Positions 37,338-47,300 of a stretch of DNA of 64,000 nt are shown here, one piece after another (position 1 is the stretch's first letter; every line of letters begins with the position of its first letter). Origin of the DNA: Phycisphaerales bacterium (GTDB lineage Bacteria; Planctomycetota; Phycisphaerae; Sedimentisphaerales; Anaerobacaceae); assembly GCA_030602885.1 (NCBI GenBank), contig JAUVYV010000004.1:1-64000 (forward strand). The letters are read 5' to 3'. Below the pieces are notes generated by a model, which did no database searches, had not been told where the DNA came from, and was given only the letters and a program-made list of their open reading frames with translations. A program made the translations under genes and the position numbers.

Positions 37338-38213
37338 ATATGAGCCGCTAAAAAATCAAGGGTGAACACTATATTGTAAACGGTTTAGAAGTAAAAGAAA
37401 AACTTTTGTCAGCGCATTTATGCCCCGCTGTGCCGGGCTACAGACGGCTGCAATCGGCGGGGCGCAAGCCACTTGGGCTTTTGTACAATACGGCAACGGC
37501 CAAAACGCTGCGATTTTTCGGTTAATATCGGGGGGCTTGGGCAATATAATCAGGTCGTCTAAAACATTGGCAGGGGGGTGTAGTCCGCATGTAGAGAACT
37601 CACAGCAGAAGGTATGTGTTATTGGACGTAAAGCGGTTGCCTAAATTGCCTGAGTTGTTTGTGTTGAAGGGCTTTGGGTGTGGGTACATTGCCTAATTCA
37701 AAAAGTGTGAAAAAAATTCAAGAAGAACAAAGAGGCGGGTCGATTGTGAGTAGTGGAGCGAAAGAAGAAATGACAAAAAGAAGTGGCTCTGGAAAATGAC
37801 CAATCCGGCCATAATTAGTTTGAGCTTGCCGGCCCGACACGACAAACATGCAAGTTAGATCGAACGTACAAGGTTACGGTGAGTGACGGCTAAGGCAGAA
37901 AAAGGAAAGAGCCACGTTGAGCAAAGGGAGAGCCGTAATGGTTCTCCCCTTTTTTTGCTGTGCCGAGCATGTTTGACAACCCGCCCTTCCCTTGGCGGGG
38001 TTGCCCCCCTGGAGTTTACCCTCGGGTCGCTGCCACCTTGGCCCAACAACGGAGGGCAAGCAACGCCACCTCCGTCCTGAAATACCCCAAATACGTCCGC
38101 TTGCCCTTCGCCAAGGCTTCGGAGAACAGGTCGCTTCGAGTTGAAAATTGGTCCCCGGTTTGTGGTTTCAAGGAAGCATCCCCGCAGGGATCTGCGCTTC
38201 GCTGCGAGTTTGT

Positions 38214-38282
38214 AATTGGGTTTGTTTGGGCTGAAATTGGGTTTGAATTGGGTTTGAATTGGGTTTGATTGGGTTTGTTTTT
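38214..38282. repeat. Tandem 'aattgggtttg' repeat
   Basis: Five to six near-copies of an ~11-base unit (attgggtttga). The unit resembles short intergenic repeats that I associate with Phycisphaerae-type genomes. Confidence 0.75.
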
Positions 38283-39168
38283 CATTGTCCGAAGGGGTGA
38301 ATAATTTTCGTAAACCCTTTTTGCATAGAGGGTTAGGCTCATTGTGGGCCTTGCCAAAATTGGGTTTGTTTTGCATAAAAAGTGTTCGGCCGGGACGGCC
38401 GAAATCCTAAATCCTAAACTCTAAATCCTAAACAAATTCAAAATACGAATTATCAAAATCCGAAACACAATGTAACTCCCTTAAAATGCGTGAGTTACGG
38501 CAGCCGGCAGAGAATTCTTGGACACTGATTCACGCTGATTAACACTGATTTTTGAAAAAGTTCAAGGGCTGAGAAACGAAATATAACATCTTGTAAATGG
38601 GTGGTCATTTTGAACCTTCCCCGGCTACGGCTTCGGCCTTCGCCGAGACAAGCGAATTTACGATACTGTATTCACTTTCTGTATATACGCTTCATCAGGG
38701 GTTAAAGCGCCCCCCGTAATTAGGTTCGAGTTGCGCGTTTGATGCGAAAATTCGCCCTTTTCGGCGCAGCCGATTTGCGTAAGTGCTTATAGAGACGAGA
38801 GGTAAAAAAAATTTGGAATTTGGATTTTAAGGCGCAGAGCGTTGCGCATTTGCGCCAAACGTCCGGCGGGTAAATTTCAGTAGATGGCAATGAGACCTAG
38901 CGCCAGGAGGGGGAACCGCGAATTAGGACAGTTTTTTTACCACGAAGGACACGAAGGGGCACGAAGATTACAGCGGGCAGATTGGCTTTGTGGCTCGCCT
39001 TGCGGCGAGGGTTGCCTCGGCAGAGCCGGCTCTCTAAGCGAGCTTATTCGCCGTCTGCTGCCTTCGGCGTTGCGGTCGACTGCGTCGGCCTTGCCCCAAA
39101 GCTTAGAGCAGCTTCACATGGGGAGCGGGGAAAAAGGGAGAAGTAAGAAGTGAGAAGGGGGAAGTTGG

Positions 39169-39273
39169 AATGGATCCCCTGTAGCAGGCCAGGTTAGCAG
39201 CACTCGAGGACAAGGAAGTAAGAATGGATCCCCTGTAGCGGGCCAGGTGAGCAGCACTCGAGGACAAGCAAGT
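39169..39273. repeat. 51-base direct repeat, two copies
   Basis: 39169-39219 and 39223-39273 are nearly identical (about three changes), each running from aatggatcccctgtagc to aggacaag.aagt. They end in the same 'cgaggacaag' motif as the other dispersed repeats of this window. Confidence 0.85.
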
Positions 39274-39319
39274 GCCTATGGCATAAATTATGCTGATTTT
39301 TGTTAGTGAGAATTAAATG

Positions 39320-39347
39320 TTGTAGTTTTTGACCGGAAGGGTATAAT
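39320..39347 (+). promoter_or_regulatory. Candidate promoter of the ATPase/TOPRIM module
   Basis: TTGTAG (39320-39325), a 16-base spacer and a perfect TATAAT (39342-39347). The first open frame starts 143 bases downstream, so the leader is long. Confidence 0.5.
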
Positions 39348-39489
39348 TTGGGTGCCCGCCAGCACGTACTTTAGTTTTGAGTTTTCAGTCTTTAGTTGTT
39401 AGTACGCAATACGAGATACGCTTCACGAGATACGAAATTGGTGCGAGAGAGTTAGAGTTTTATTTGATAAATTTAACAAGGGGTTATGT

Positions 39490-39585
39490 ATGATAGAATT
39501 TAGAGAAGCGGTAAGGCGAATAATTGAGCCAATTAGAAGCGATTTCGTTTTTGACAGTCATTATGTGATCGAATATAACAAATAG
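39490..39585 (+). CDS. 31-residue ORF leading the ATPase/TOPRIM module
   Basis: A short frame with a very good ribosome site (AAGGGG, six bases before the ATG). The peptide starts MIEFREAVRRIIEPIRS and ends FDSHYVIEYNK. It has natural-looking composition. Its TAG stop is in frame with the ATPase gene that follows: reading through would give a short linker and then the ATPase start. It may be a genuine small protein, a leader peptide, or the N-terminus of a gene truncated by a nonsense mutation or deletion. I do not recognise a family. Confidence 0.5.
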   Translation: MIEFREAVRRIIEPIRSDFVFDSHYVIEYNK

Positions 39586-39612
39586 TTGGCTCATGTTGAG
39601 AAAGGAGAGCCT

Positions 39613-40833
39613 ATGATAACAAGGTTTGAAATTAGCAATTACCGCTCATGTCTGAACTGCTCATTCGACTTCCAACCACATCTGTCAGTACTCATTGGCC
39701 CGAATAGCAGTGGAAAAACAAATATTATGAATGCACTTCTTCTTCTGAGAAAACTTACTGAGGAAGAGCATTACCACTCCCATGAGGAGGAGCCCACTGA
39801 CAAGTCTAAGCTCAAAGTATTGTTCAAAATTGGTGAAAAGAAAGCAATTCTCACAGCCACCGTGGGAACCTACACTGATGAGAAAAACAATGACGTAGTT
39901 GTGAGCTCTCGCCAGCTGTGGTATATGAAGGACTTTACCGGAAACGCCAAACGTTTGAATATCTCCCTATTTCTTGCAAGAAGCATTGACAGACCGAGAA
40001 TGGGCAAGAATGAACTCTTTTACTATAGGAGTGGCTACTATCATTATCCCGTTAAGATGAGAAAAATTCACGAATCCGCATGGAAGGCGATCATGACAAT
40101 AGCGCGGTTCATTTCAGAAATGCGCTACTATAGTGCATCTCAGTTTACAAATCCTGGTAAATGTCCTATTTCTTTCGAGATAGAGGAAGAGGGAGGGAAA
40201 AGACGTGGTCTTAGACTATACGGGCATGCCAAGTTTCTTTACGACCTTTTCGGTTCCTTCAAAGCTAATAGCAATGGATACCAACAGTTCTTTGATATCA
40301 TAGGACCAAGCGGAATTGACTTAGTCCAGAATATTGATTTTCAAGAAATAGTGACATCTTCCGTAGAATATTCAGTTAAGTCGGGCGGCAGGGTTAGAAA
40401 GAGAACAAGAGAAAAAATGCTCGTCATTCCTCGGTTCACTATTGGAAGACATGAACTGTCACCTAACCAACTTTCTGAGGGTACCTTCAAGACGATTACG
40501 CTTTTATTCTACCTCGTGACAGAGGCAAGTAGCATTCTTCTAGTCGAGGAACCTGAAGTCTGCGTACACCACGGTCTTTTGTCTAGTATCGTTGAACTAA
40601 TTAAAGCTTATTCCCTCAACAAACAAATTGTGCTTTCCACACATTCGGATTTTGTTTTGGATCAAGTGTCTCCAGCAAATGTGTACAAAGTTTCTAGCAC
40701 ACCGCAACAAGGCACAAAAGTCACGCACATCCCAAAGTCTATGTCAAAGCGAGAGCTTGCAGCGCTCAAGGATTATCTGCAAACAGAGGGGAATCTTGGA
40801 GAGTATTGGAAACATGGAGCATTGGAGTCGTAG
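39613..40833 (+). CDS. AAA_21/OLD-like ATPase of a two-gene putative defence module
   Basis: A 406-residue protein starting at ATG 39613 with AAAGGAG five bases upstream. It is an SMC/RecF/OLD-type ABC ATPase: FEISNYRSCLNCSF, Walker A IGPNSSGKTN (~34-43), a signature-like HELSPNQLSEGTFKTITLL (~290), Walker B SILLVEEPEVCVHHG and an H-loop IVLSTHSDFVLDQ. There is no fused TOPRIM or nuclease domain; the next gene supplies a TOPRIM-like fold, three bases after the stop. The pairing resembles AriA/AriB of PARIS and the AbiL pair (family knowledge); that it is anti-phage is inference. Composition is visibly more AT-rich than its neighbours, which suggests horizontal transfer. Confidence 0.88.
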   Translation: MITRFEISNYRSCLNCSFDFQPHLSVLIGPNSSGKTNIMNALLLLRKLTEEEHYHSHEEEPTDKSKLKVLFKIGEKKAILTATVGTYTDEKNNDVVVSSRQLWYMKDFTGNAKRLNISLFLARSIDRPRMGKNELFYYRSGYYHYPVKMRKIHESAWKAIMTIARFISEMRYYSASQFTNPGKCPISFEIEEEGGKRRGLRLYGHAKFLYDLFGSFKANSNGYQQFFDIIGPSGIDLVQNIDFQEIVTSSVEYSVKSGGRVRKRTREKMLVIPRFTIGRHELSPNQLSEGTFKTITLLFYLVTEASSILLVEEPEVCVHHGLLSSIVELIKAYSLNKQIVLSTHSDFVLDQVSPANVYKVSSTPQQGTKVTHIPKSMSKRELAALKDYLQTEGNLGEYWKHGALES

Positions 40834-40836
40834 AGT

Positions 40837-41397
40837 ATGAGAATAGGGGTCATTGCCGAAGAGAGCAACGATATAGAAGTCCTCTATGAGTTAACGTGTA
40901 AGCTCATAAAGGAAAATACTTTTTCCTTTAGGAAATTTGTCGGCCATGGAAGCGGTATGCTACGCAGAAAATGTAAAGCGTGGGCAAAGAATCTGTTGCA
41001 ACGAGGATGTACGCATCTTGTTGTACTTCACGACCTTGACGAGAACAATGAGAATGAGCTACGCTTAAAACTAACGGATTGCGTGCAAAATGTTAACTTT
41101 GAAGGATATGTGATCCTGATTCCGGTACATGAGATCGAGGCTTGGTTGCTTGCAGATGCGAAAGCTCTTAAAGATGTCTTCCATATGATCAATTTGCCAA
41201 AGCTGCCAAGAAATCCTGAAGCTGTCAAAAGGCCGAAGGAAAAACTTAGAGATATTATCCGGAAGGCTACGAAGAAATACTATGTGAACACCATTCATAA
41301 TAAAAAGATAGCTGCTGCCTGTCGAATTTCTAAGGTAAAAATCTGTAAGTCATTTTGTCCGTATCCGAAATTCATTACCTTGCATACAAGCGAATGA
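40837..41397 (+). CDS. TOPRIM-like (DUF4276-type) partner of the ATPase
   Basis: A 186-residue protein beginning three bases after the ATPase stop, with GGAG nine bases upstream inside the ATPase gene. The motif order fits the DUF4276/TOPRIM fold: an acidic residue in GVIAEESNDIEVL (~8), the DxD pair in LVVLHDLDENNE (~66-70), and VHEIEAWLLADAKAL (~100), the E-x-E/W-L-x-A-D signature. A basic C-terminal part (IRKATKKYYV...KKIAAACRISKVKICKS) may contact nucleic acid. TOPRIM proteins cut or rejoin nucleic acids with Mg2+; in PARIS the TOPRIM partner is the effector. Toxicity or nuclease action here is inference. Same AT-rich composition as the ATPase gene. Confidence 0.8.
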   Translation: MRIGVIAEESNDIEVLYELTCKLIKENTFSFRKFVGHGSGMLRRKCKAWAKNLLQRGCTHLVVLHDLDENNENELRLKLTDCVQNVNFEGYVILIPVHEIEAWLLADAKALKDVFHMINLPKLPRNPEAVKRPKEKLRDIIRKATKKYYVNTIHNKKIAAACRISKVKICKSFCPYPKFITLHTSE

Positions 41398-41663
41398 GCC
41401 AATTTGAAATTATTTGATAAAATTTTATCTTTTAAGCAGATAAGAATCATTCAATAAACCCAAACCCGCACTCTTTATCAAACCAAAAAATACATCAACG
41501 GCAACTCTCTCGAATTGACTCCCATCAAAGCAGCCAACCAAAGCATTCTGGCGAGGCCCCCTCAAGATCAGTTGACATTTCGGTCTCCCGTAAGCCCCCG
41601 CGGCCTATGCCTTAGGTGCGTATGTCCTCGGGACCCCTAACGGGGAGCGGGGATAATAGCCCG

Positions 41664-41996
41664 CTATTTCTTTTTCAGGCCCAGGTCCCAGGCCTTGTGG
41701 TAAATGGCGCGCAGACTCTTATCCAGCCGATTGGCTAAAGCCCGTGTGCTGGTGGTTGGGTACAGTTTCTTTAACAGGGCTATTTCCCGGCTTGACCAGA
41801 TATTCTCGGATTGCCTGCTAAGGCCGAGCTCGCGCAGCTTGGCCTTTACGGAATCATTGGAGCGGTTGAGCCGAGCGGCTATTTCAAGGGTCTCTGTCCT
41901 GGGAAAGAGCCGCCTTATAAGCTCAACCTCATCATCCGAAAACGGCCCTTGTTTGTACTTTCTCTTTGCCACCTCTAAATCCTCAAATGCGGGCAT
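41664..41996 (-). CDS. Small protein with two Myb/SANT-like helix-turn-helix repeats
   Basis: A 110-residue protein of two similar ~45-residue units: PFSDDEVELIRRLFPRTETLEIAARLNRSNDSVKAKLRELGL and IWSSREIALLKKLYPTTSTRALANRLDKSLRAIYHKAWDLGL. Each has the W/F...EI..L.kLyp...t..iA..l.rs..sv..ka..LGL pattern of SANT/Myb-like or sigma-4-like DNA-binding repeats. It probably binds DNA. The start is uncertain by a few codons. It lies between two repeat-rich stretches on the strand opposite to the ATPase module. Confidence 0.78.
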   Translation of the reverse strand: MPAFEDLEVAKRKYKQGPFSDDEVELIRRLFPRTETLEIAARLNRSNDSVKAKLRELGLSRQSENIWSSREIALLKKLYPTTSTRALANRLDKSLRAIYHKAWDLGLKKK

Positions 41997-42588
41997 ATCT
42001 TACACGATTTCCGCCCACAGTACCATACGGTTATCACACCTGCAAAGAAAGACGGGATTTTGCGGCAGTAATTCGTATCCTTCGACTACACTCAGGACAG
42101 GTTTCGCATCCCTTGGGGATAAATCTCGCGGGAATGACAGATGGGCATTCCTTGCGCATGCAACCCCGCAACGCCCTTCGGGGTTGAGGGGCGAAACAAA
42201 TCGCCTGCGGTGCAGGCAAAGTTGGGAAAGCATACCTCACGCCTGCAACCCCCGGTGAAACCGAGGGCTAAATATTTGGATTCGGCGTGCCGGGACCGGG
42301 CCTTGCGGTAGGTGGTGCGGGATCGTTAATTTACGATTTTCGATCCTCGCTTACTACCTGCGAGGACAGGTTTACGATTGACGATTGCCGAGAAGGAGGG
42401 AGAGTCAACAGCCAACAGCGAACATTCAACATTCAACGCAGAACAGGTGAGATTCGATGGGGAGAAGGGATTTTTGATTTTCGATCCCCGCCTACTGCCT
42501 GCGAGGACAAGTTTGCGATTTACGATTTACGATTTGGTATAGGGCGAGGATCGCATTGGCCTGTATGGAGCGGCCTGGGCGTTTTTGT
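41997..42588. other. Repeat-rich intergenic region before pilT
   Basis: No gene. It includes 'ttcgactacactcagga' (42081), 'tctcgcgggaatgac' (42123), copies 2 and 3 of the 50-base dispersed repeat, and 'caacattcaacattcaac' phrases. The frames open here on both strands read as low-quality protein. Confidence 0.6.
42331..42520. repeat. Dispersed 50-base repeat, copies 2 and 3
   Basis: 42331-42380 matches 11761-11810 at 48 of 50 positions. 42471-42520 is a more diverged third copy of the same unit (tcgatcc-cg...tac-gcctgcgaggacaag). Both lie in the gap upstream of the pilT stop codon. Confidence 0.8.
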
Positions 42589-43725
42589 TTATTCGAGTTT
42601 CATGGCTTCAGCGAATGTGGTGAGGTTGTTGGCCCATTTGTGGGCTTCGAGGAAGTCGATTTTTTCCTGGTTTACGAGTCGAGCGAGGTGTCTTTCCATT
42701 GTAATCATTTTTTCGTCGTGCCTGTCCTGAGTTTTTGTCTGGAGCTGTGAGTACATCTGCTCGGGTTTTCCGGTTCGTATGAGGTTTGCAATGGCGTAGT
42801 TGTTGTTCAGGATTTCCATAGCGACGACACGTCCTTTTCCGTCTTTTCTCGGTATGAGTTTCTGGCTGATGATGTATGCGAGGCCGAGGGAGAGCTGGTT
42901 TCGGACTTCGGATTGCCGGCCTTCGGGGAAGTAATCGAGGATACGAGTGATGCTTCCGGCGGTGTCTCTTGTGTGCAGTGTAGAGAAGACGAGGTGTCCT
43001 GTTTCGGCGGCCATGAGAGTCATAGCGATAGTTTCAGCGTCTCTCATTTCACCGACGAATATGATGTCGGGGTCTTCGCGGAGCATTGAGCGGAGTCCAT
43101 CGACGAAAGAATAGACGTCCCGGCCGATTTCCCGTTGAGAGGTCATTGAGCCGTTTTGGGCGTAGATGTACTCGATTGGGTCTTCGATGGTGATGATTCG
43201 ACAGGCGCGTTCGTGGCTGATACAGTCGATGAGTGAGGCGATGGTGGTGGACTTTCCCGCGCCGGTGATACCGGTGACAAGCACGAGTCCATGGTTTCGG
43301 TGAATGATGTCTTTGAAGATATCGTTTGGGAAGCCGATGTTTTCGATGGGCGGTATGTCGGCGGCGAGGGCACGGATAGCGGCGCAGACGCCGTCGTTTT
43401 CGTGGAAGACGTTGATTCTGAAATGTGTTTTGGCGAGGCGGTATGAGCAATCAACACTGTGTAGCTCACGGAGTTTTTCGAGGTTTGCGTCGGAGAGGAG
43501 CGGGTAGATGAGCTGCTCGGCGGTATCTTTGCTGAGTAGCGGGCCTTTTATTTTTTCGAGGTCGCCGTCGATTCGGTATGTAGGAGGAGCACCGACTTTG
43601 AGGTGGAGGTCTGAGACACGCATTGTCCCCATTTTCTCGAAGAATTCGAGCATGTTGTGTATGCTGAGCTCACCGTTGTCGATGGAAGAGTAAACAGTTT
43701 TTGTGGCTTCGAATGTTCCGGCCAT
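42589..43725 (-). CDS. pilT: PilT/PilU-like twitching motility ATPase
   Basis: A 378-residue secretion-type ATPase. It has an N-terminal PAS-like domain (RVSDLHLKVGAPPTYRIDGDL, ~36-56), Walker A GITGAGKSTT (~152-161), an Asp box region (IITIEDPIEYI), Walker B PDIIFVGEMRDAETI (~225) and the His box GHLVFSTLHTRDT. The AIRNLI-like retraction motif reads IANLIRTGKPEQM here. It should power type IV pilus retraction. No pilin or pilB genes are seen in the window. The first ~25 residues ahead of HNMLEFFEKM may be extra; an internal Met could be the start. Confidence 0.92.
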   Translation of the reverse strand: MAGTFEATKTVYSSIDNGELSIHNMLEFFEKMGTMRVSDLHLKVGAPPTYRIDGDLEKIKGPLLSKDTAEQLIYPLLSDANLEKLRELHSVDCSYRLAKTHFRINVFHENDGVCAAIRALAADIPPIENIGFPNDIFKDIIHRNHGLVLVTGITGAGKSTTIASLIDCISHERACRIITIEDPIEYIYAQNGSMTSQREIGRDVYSFVDGLRSMLREDPDIIFVGEMRDAETIAMTLMAAETGHLVFSTLHTRDTAGSITRILDYFPEGRQSEVRNQLSLGLAYIISQKLIPRKDGKGRVVAMEILNNNYAIANLIRTGKPEQMYSQLQTKTQDRHDEKMITMERHLARLVNQEKIDFLEAHKWANNLTTFAEAMKLE

Positions 43726-43876
43726 TAGTATTGCCCCCTTAGGAATGGTTATTCAGTTTTCAGTACCGTTTTCTGCGTGGTCAGCCGTGTAGAACGAACC
43801 GGCAGGGAATATATCGGCAGAAAAGGCCCTAAGGAAAATGTAAAATTCAACTGGGCGTGATGCAAATTTGGTGGAG

Positions 43877-44152
43877 TTATTTGGGGTTTTTTGCGAGCCA
43901 TTCGTTGAGGTTTTTTGCGAGTAGGCGGACGTCGTGGGTTTCGATGATGTGCCCGATAATAGCTGGGGGGATTTTGAGGTTTTGCATGGCCTTTTCGGCG
44001 CGGTTCCAGAGCCGGTCTCGTTTTTCGGGGGTTTTGGCGAGGTAGATCTCTGTGACAAGCTCGCTTAGCTTGTTTAGCATGATGGAGTCGAGGTTGTTGT
44101 AGTAGTTTGCGATGAGGCCTTTTTGGTATTTTGAGCGTTCTGGTTTTGGCAT
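43877..44152 (-). CDS. Small conserved hypothetical helical protein
   Basis: A 91-residue protein, charged and helical (MPKPERSKYQKGLIANYYNN...LTEIYLAKTPEKRDRLW...IPPAIIGHIIETHDVRLLAKNLNEWL). The clean protein-like composition and the gene-sized frame support coding. I believe similar small proteins occur widely in planctomycetes, but I know of no function. It lies upstream of pilT on the same strand, 151 bases away. Confidence 0.7.
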   Translation of the reverse strand: MPKPERSKYQKGLIANYYNNLDSIMLNKLSELVTEIYLAKTPEKRDRLWNRAEKAMQNLKIPPAIIGHIIETHDVRLLAKNLNEWLAKNPK

Positions 44153-44347
44153 AGCTGGTCCTGCGTATTACATCGTGAATACCGGTTATGTGCCGCTACA
44201 GAGGTGTGTTTTTACAGTAAACGGGGACGCAAATCAAGGTCCCGGCGCGCCGGGATTGAGGTTTTTGCTGGTGTTGGGGTTTTGAGGGGTTATAATCCGG
44301 CAGAAGTTGACGAGAGGGTGATATTTAGGCGGCAACGGAAGGTAAGT

Positions 44348-47300
44348 ATGTTTGGCAGAAGGGGCAATCTGGTTGCAGCAATGGGCTTGGCCATGCTGTG
44401 CACAATTCTGGTGGTGGTGCGCGTGGGTTTTGGTGTTGACAATGAGATTGGTCTGGCGTTTGTGGGCAGTGACGTTCATTTCGAGGGTAAGAGTATTTTG
44501 AGGTATCGTGGCGAGGGCGGTGAGCAGGTTCTTGTTTTTCGAGACGGTTTTTCGATGTCGGCGGGGGCAAGGAGGTTTGCGAGCGACAGCGCAGTGGTGT
44601 GGGTTAGGCCCGGCGGAGGAAAGGTTAGGGTCGGTATAAAGGCGAAGGTTGCGGCTTATCTGGAGGGGAAGATTTCGGTCAGCAGGTCGAAAGGTGTTCG
44701 TCAGGTCGAGCTGCACGAGAGCGTAGCCGAGCAGGGACGTTCGATGGTAGTGGGTTTTGAGTCGCGTGGGGAGGTTTTCGTGACGGCGGAAGAGGTTGAG
44801 GCGGGTGAGGTACGAGGACTGGCTTTGTATGGTAGGGGATTTGGGGCGGTTGAGCAGTTTGAGGCGTGGTTTGGTGAGGAGTATGGCGCTTTGGCGCCGT
44901 TTGTTAGTGCAGTTGAGGCGGAGGTTGAAAGGCCGGCGGCTGAGGTAAAGGGTGAAGAGGTCAAGGCAATTAGAGAGGGAGCTGTGAAAGAGGAAGAAGA
45001 GAAGGGTCTTCTGGAACAGATATTCGGTGGCAGCAGAGAGGCGGCTGGTGAAGAGAAGCCGAGCGAAGAAGGAGTAGCAAGGGAAAAGGATGAGAAGGGT
45101 TTTTTAGAGCGGATATTCGGGCCGAGGAGAGAGGCGAAGCGCGAGGAGAGGCCGATGGCGCCGGAAGTCAAGGTGAGGTATCCTGTGAACGTGGCGCCGG
45201 CGGGTGCAGTGGCATTGAAGATAGAGTCAGCGCCGGCGGTGGAGGGGCTTAGCGTTGCGACGGTGAGAGGGAGGTTCTATCTCTGGCAGAAGCAGGACGA
45301 GACGGGGGGGCTTTTGGAGGTGCAGGCGGACGGGGCGGTACTGTATTATTCGGGTGAGGATTTGAAGGTCGGTCAGTCCCGGCGCGCCGGGAGCGCAGCG
45401 GCTGAGGCGTTGGCGCAGGGTGCGGTGAAGTCGGCATACGTTTGTGGCGACGTTGTGATGGCGGAGGGTCAGCGGACGATACGGGCGGATGAGATGTACT
45501 ACGATTTCGAGAATAAGCGCGGCATTGCGATAAACGCGGAGATGCGGAGTTTCGACGCGGGGCGCGGGATACCGATATACGTGCGTGCGGCGGAGCTTCG
45601 GCAATTAGATGCGAGCATGTTTTCGGGTGAGGACATTGTTCTGACGACGAGCGAGTTTTACGTACCACAGGTTTCGCTTGGGGCGTCTCGTGTGGTGATA
45701 ACGGACCGGACGGTAATCGACGAGCGTCTTGGCGAGGTCAGTGACAGCAGTTATGAGGCGCAGATGCGAGATGTTCGTTTCAAGGTCGGTGAGAGGACGA
45801 CATTCGGGTGGCCTTATATGCGGAGCAACCTGGAGAGGCCTGACGTGCCTGTCAAGAGCGTGCGTTTTGGTCATGACAGTATATGGGGCACTTCGATGGA
45901 ATCGAGGTGGCATTTGTCGCGTCTTCTGGGATTAGCAGAGCCGGAGGGTACGGACGGGACGTTTGAGCTGGATTATTACAGCGAGCGTGGGGTAGGGGCC
46001 GGGGTGAGTAGTGATTATGCAAGCGAGGACCACTTCGGGCGGATGTTAGGTTATATAATCGACGACAGAGGCGAGGACCGCTTAGGCAGGGACGCGAGCC
46101 GGCGAGATCTGGAGCCGCCTCGCGAGCTTCGTGGTCGATTTAGCTGGGTACACCGAGAGTTTATGCCATATAACTGGCAGGTGACGACAGGTGTGAATTA
46201 TGAGTCGGATGAGAACTTTGTCGAGAGCTACTACCGCAGGGAATACAACGTCGGGATTGACCGCGAGACGTACATTCACATGAAGCGGATAGAGGACAAC
46301 TGGGGACTGGCGTTTTTGGGCAAGGGTCGGATAAACGATTTTTCGGACGAGCTGGAGGAGATGCCGAGCGTGGAGTTTCACCTGACGGGCGAATCGATAT
46401 TCGAAGACAAGCTCACTTTGTATAGCGACAGTTTTGCGGGTCAGTTTCGTCAAAGGATAGGGGATGAGCATACAACGATGATAAACGGCGAGAGTTTTGG
46501 GTTTGTATCGCACCGCAGCGAGCTCGACATGCCGATTCAGATGAAGGGATTCAAGGCGGTCCCGTTTTTTGCGGGTACATTCGGGTACGACGACCGGAGC
46601 GGATTTACGCGGAGCTTAGTTGACGGGACAGGCGCGGGCGTTTTCAACGAGGAGACGGTTTGGATAGGTGAGGCGGGGGTACGTTTGTCGAGTCAGTACT
46701 GGAAGGTATATCGTCATATAAATTCACGGTTGTGGGATTTGAACGGTCTTCGCCACGTTGTAAGGCCGGGACTGACAGCCGTTGCTTACGCTGAAAGCGA
46801 CGTGGTAGTGAGGCAACACGACGTTGTGCAGTTAGGGCTATCCCAGCGCTTGCAGACGAAGCGTGGTCCGGCGGAGAAGCAGCGAACGGTTGACTGGATG
46901 CGTTTGGATACAGCGTTTACATGGGTTAATGATTCGGAGAAGGACGTGGCGGGTGCGCCGGACAAACTTCTGTGGAATCGGGCTATGACGCCGCTTCGGA
47001 TATATTCGAGGCCTGGGATATTCAACGGTGACCTTGCTTCTGGTCTTGAGCGGTTCGAGCTATTCGGGCCGAGACGGAATTATTTCAGTGCGGATTATAT
47101 CTGGCGGATGAGCGATACATCGGCGCTGCTGAGCGACGTCTATTATGATTTGCAGGAGGGGGAGGTGGAGCAGTTAGACGTTGGGTTTACGCGGACCCGG
47201 TGGCCTGACCTGAGCTATTATGTCGGGAGCAGGTACCTGCGGAACGTGAATGTGCTCGATGAGGAGGGTTCGAATGCGTTTGTTTTCGCGGCGACGTACG

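Larger units (their letters stand above)
37338..39489. other. 2.1-kb gene-free, repeat-rich region
   Basis: No credible gene. Open frames on the minus strand around 37855-38376 read as NKPN/QTQFKPN strings, a translation of intergenic repeats rather than a protein. The region contains the 'aattgggtttga' tandem repeat, 'taaatcctaaa' repeats (38405-38435), 'cactgattcacgctgattaa' type sequence (38525-38550), 'ccacgaaggacacgaagg' (38940-38957), a 51-base direct repeat (39169-39273) and 'cacgagatacga' phrases (39425-39437). Promoter-like boxes for the downstream module are at 39320-39347. Confidence 0.7.

Noticed and set aside
37855-38376. Minus-strand open frame of 173 codons
   Set aside because: It translates to NKPNFGKAHNEPN and QTQFKPN strings plus Arg/Pro/Gly-rich tail. 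This is a translation of short intergenic repeats, with no ribosome site, so I treat it as repeat DNA.
39586-39612. TTG start of the AAA ATPase nine codons before ATG 39613
   Set aside because: The good AAAGGAG ribosome site lies between the two, and ATPases of this type begin with MI..F.I.NYRS.
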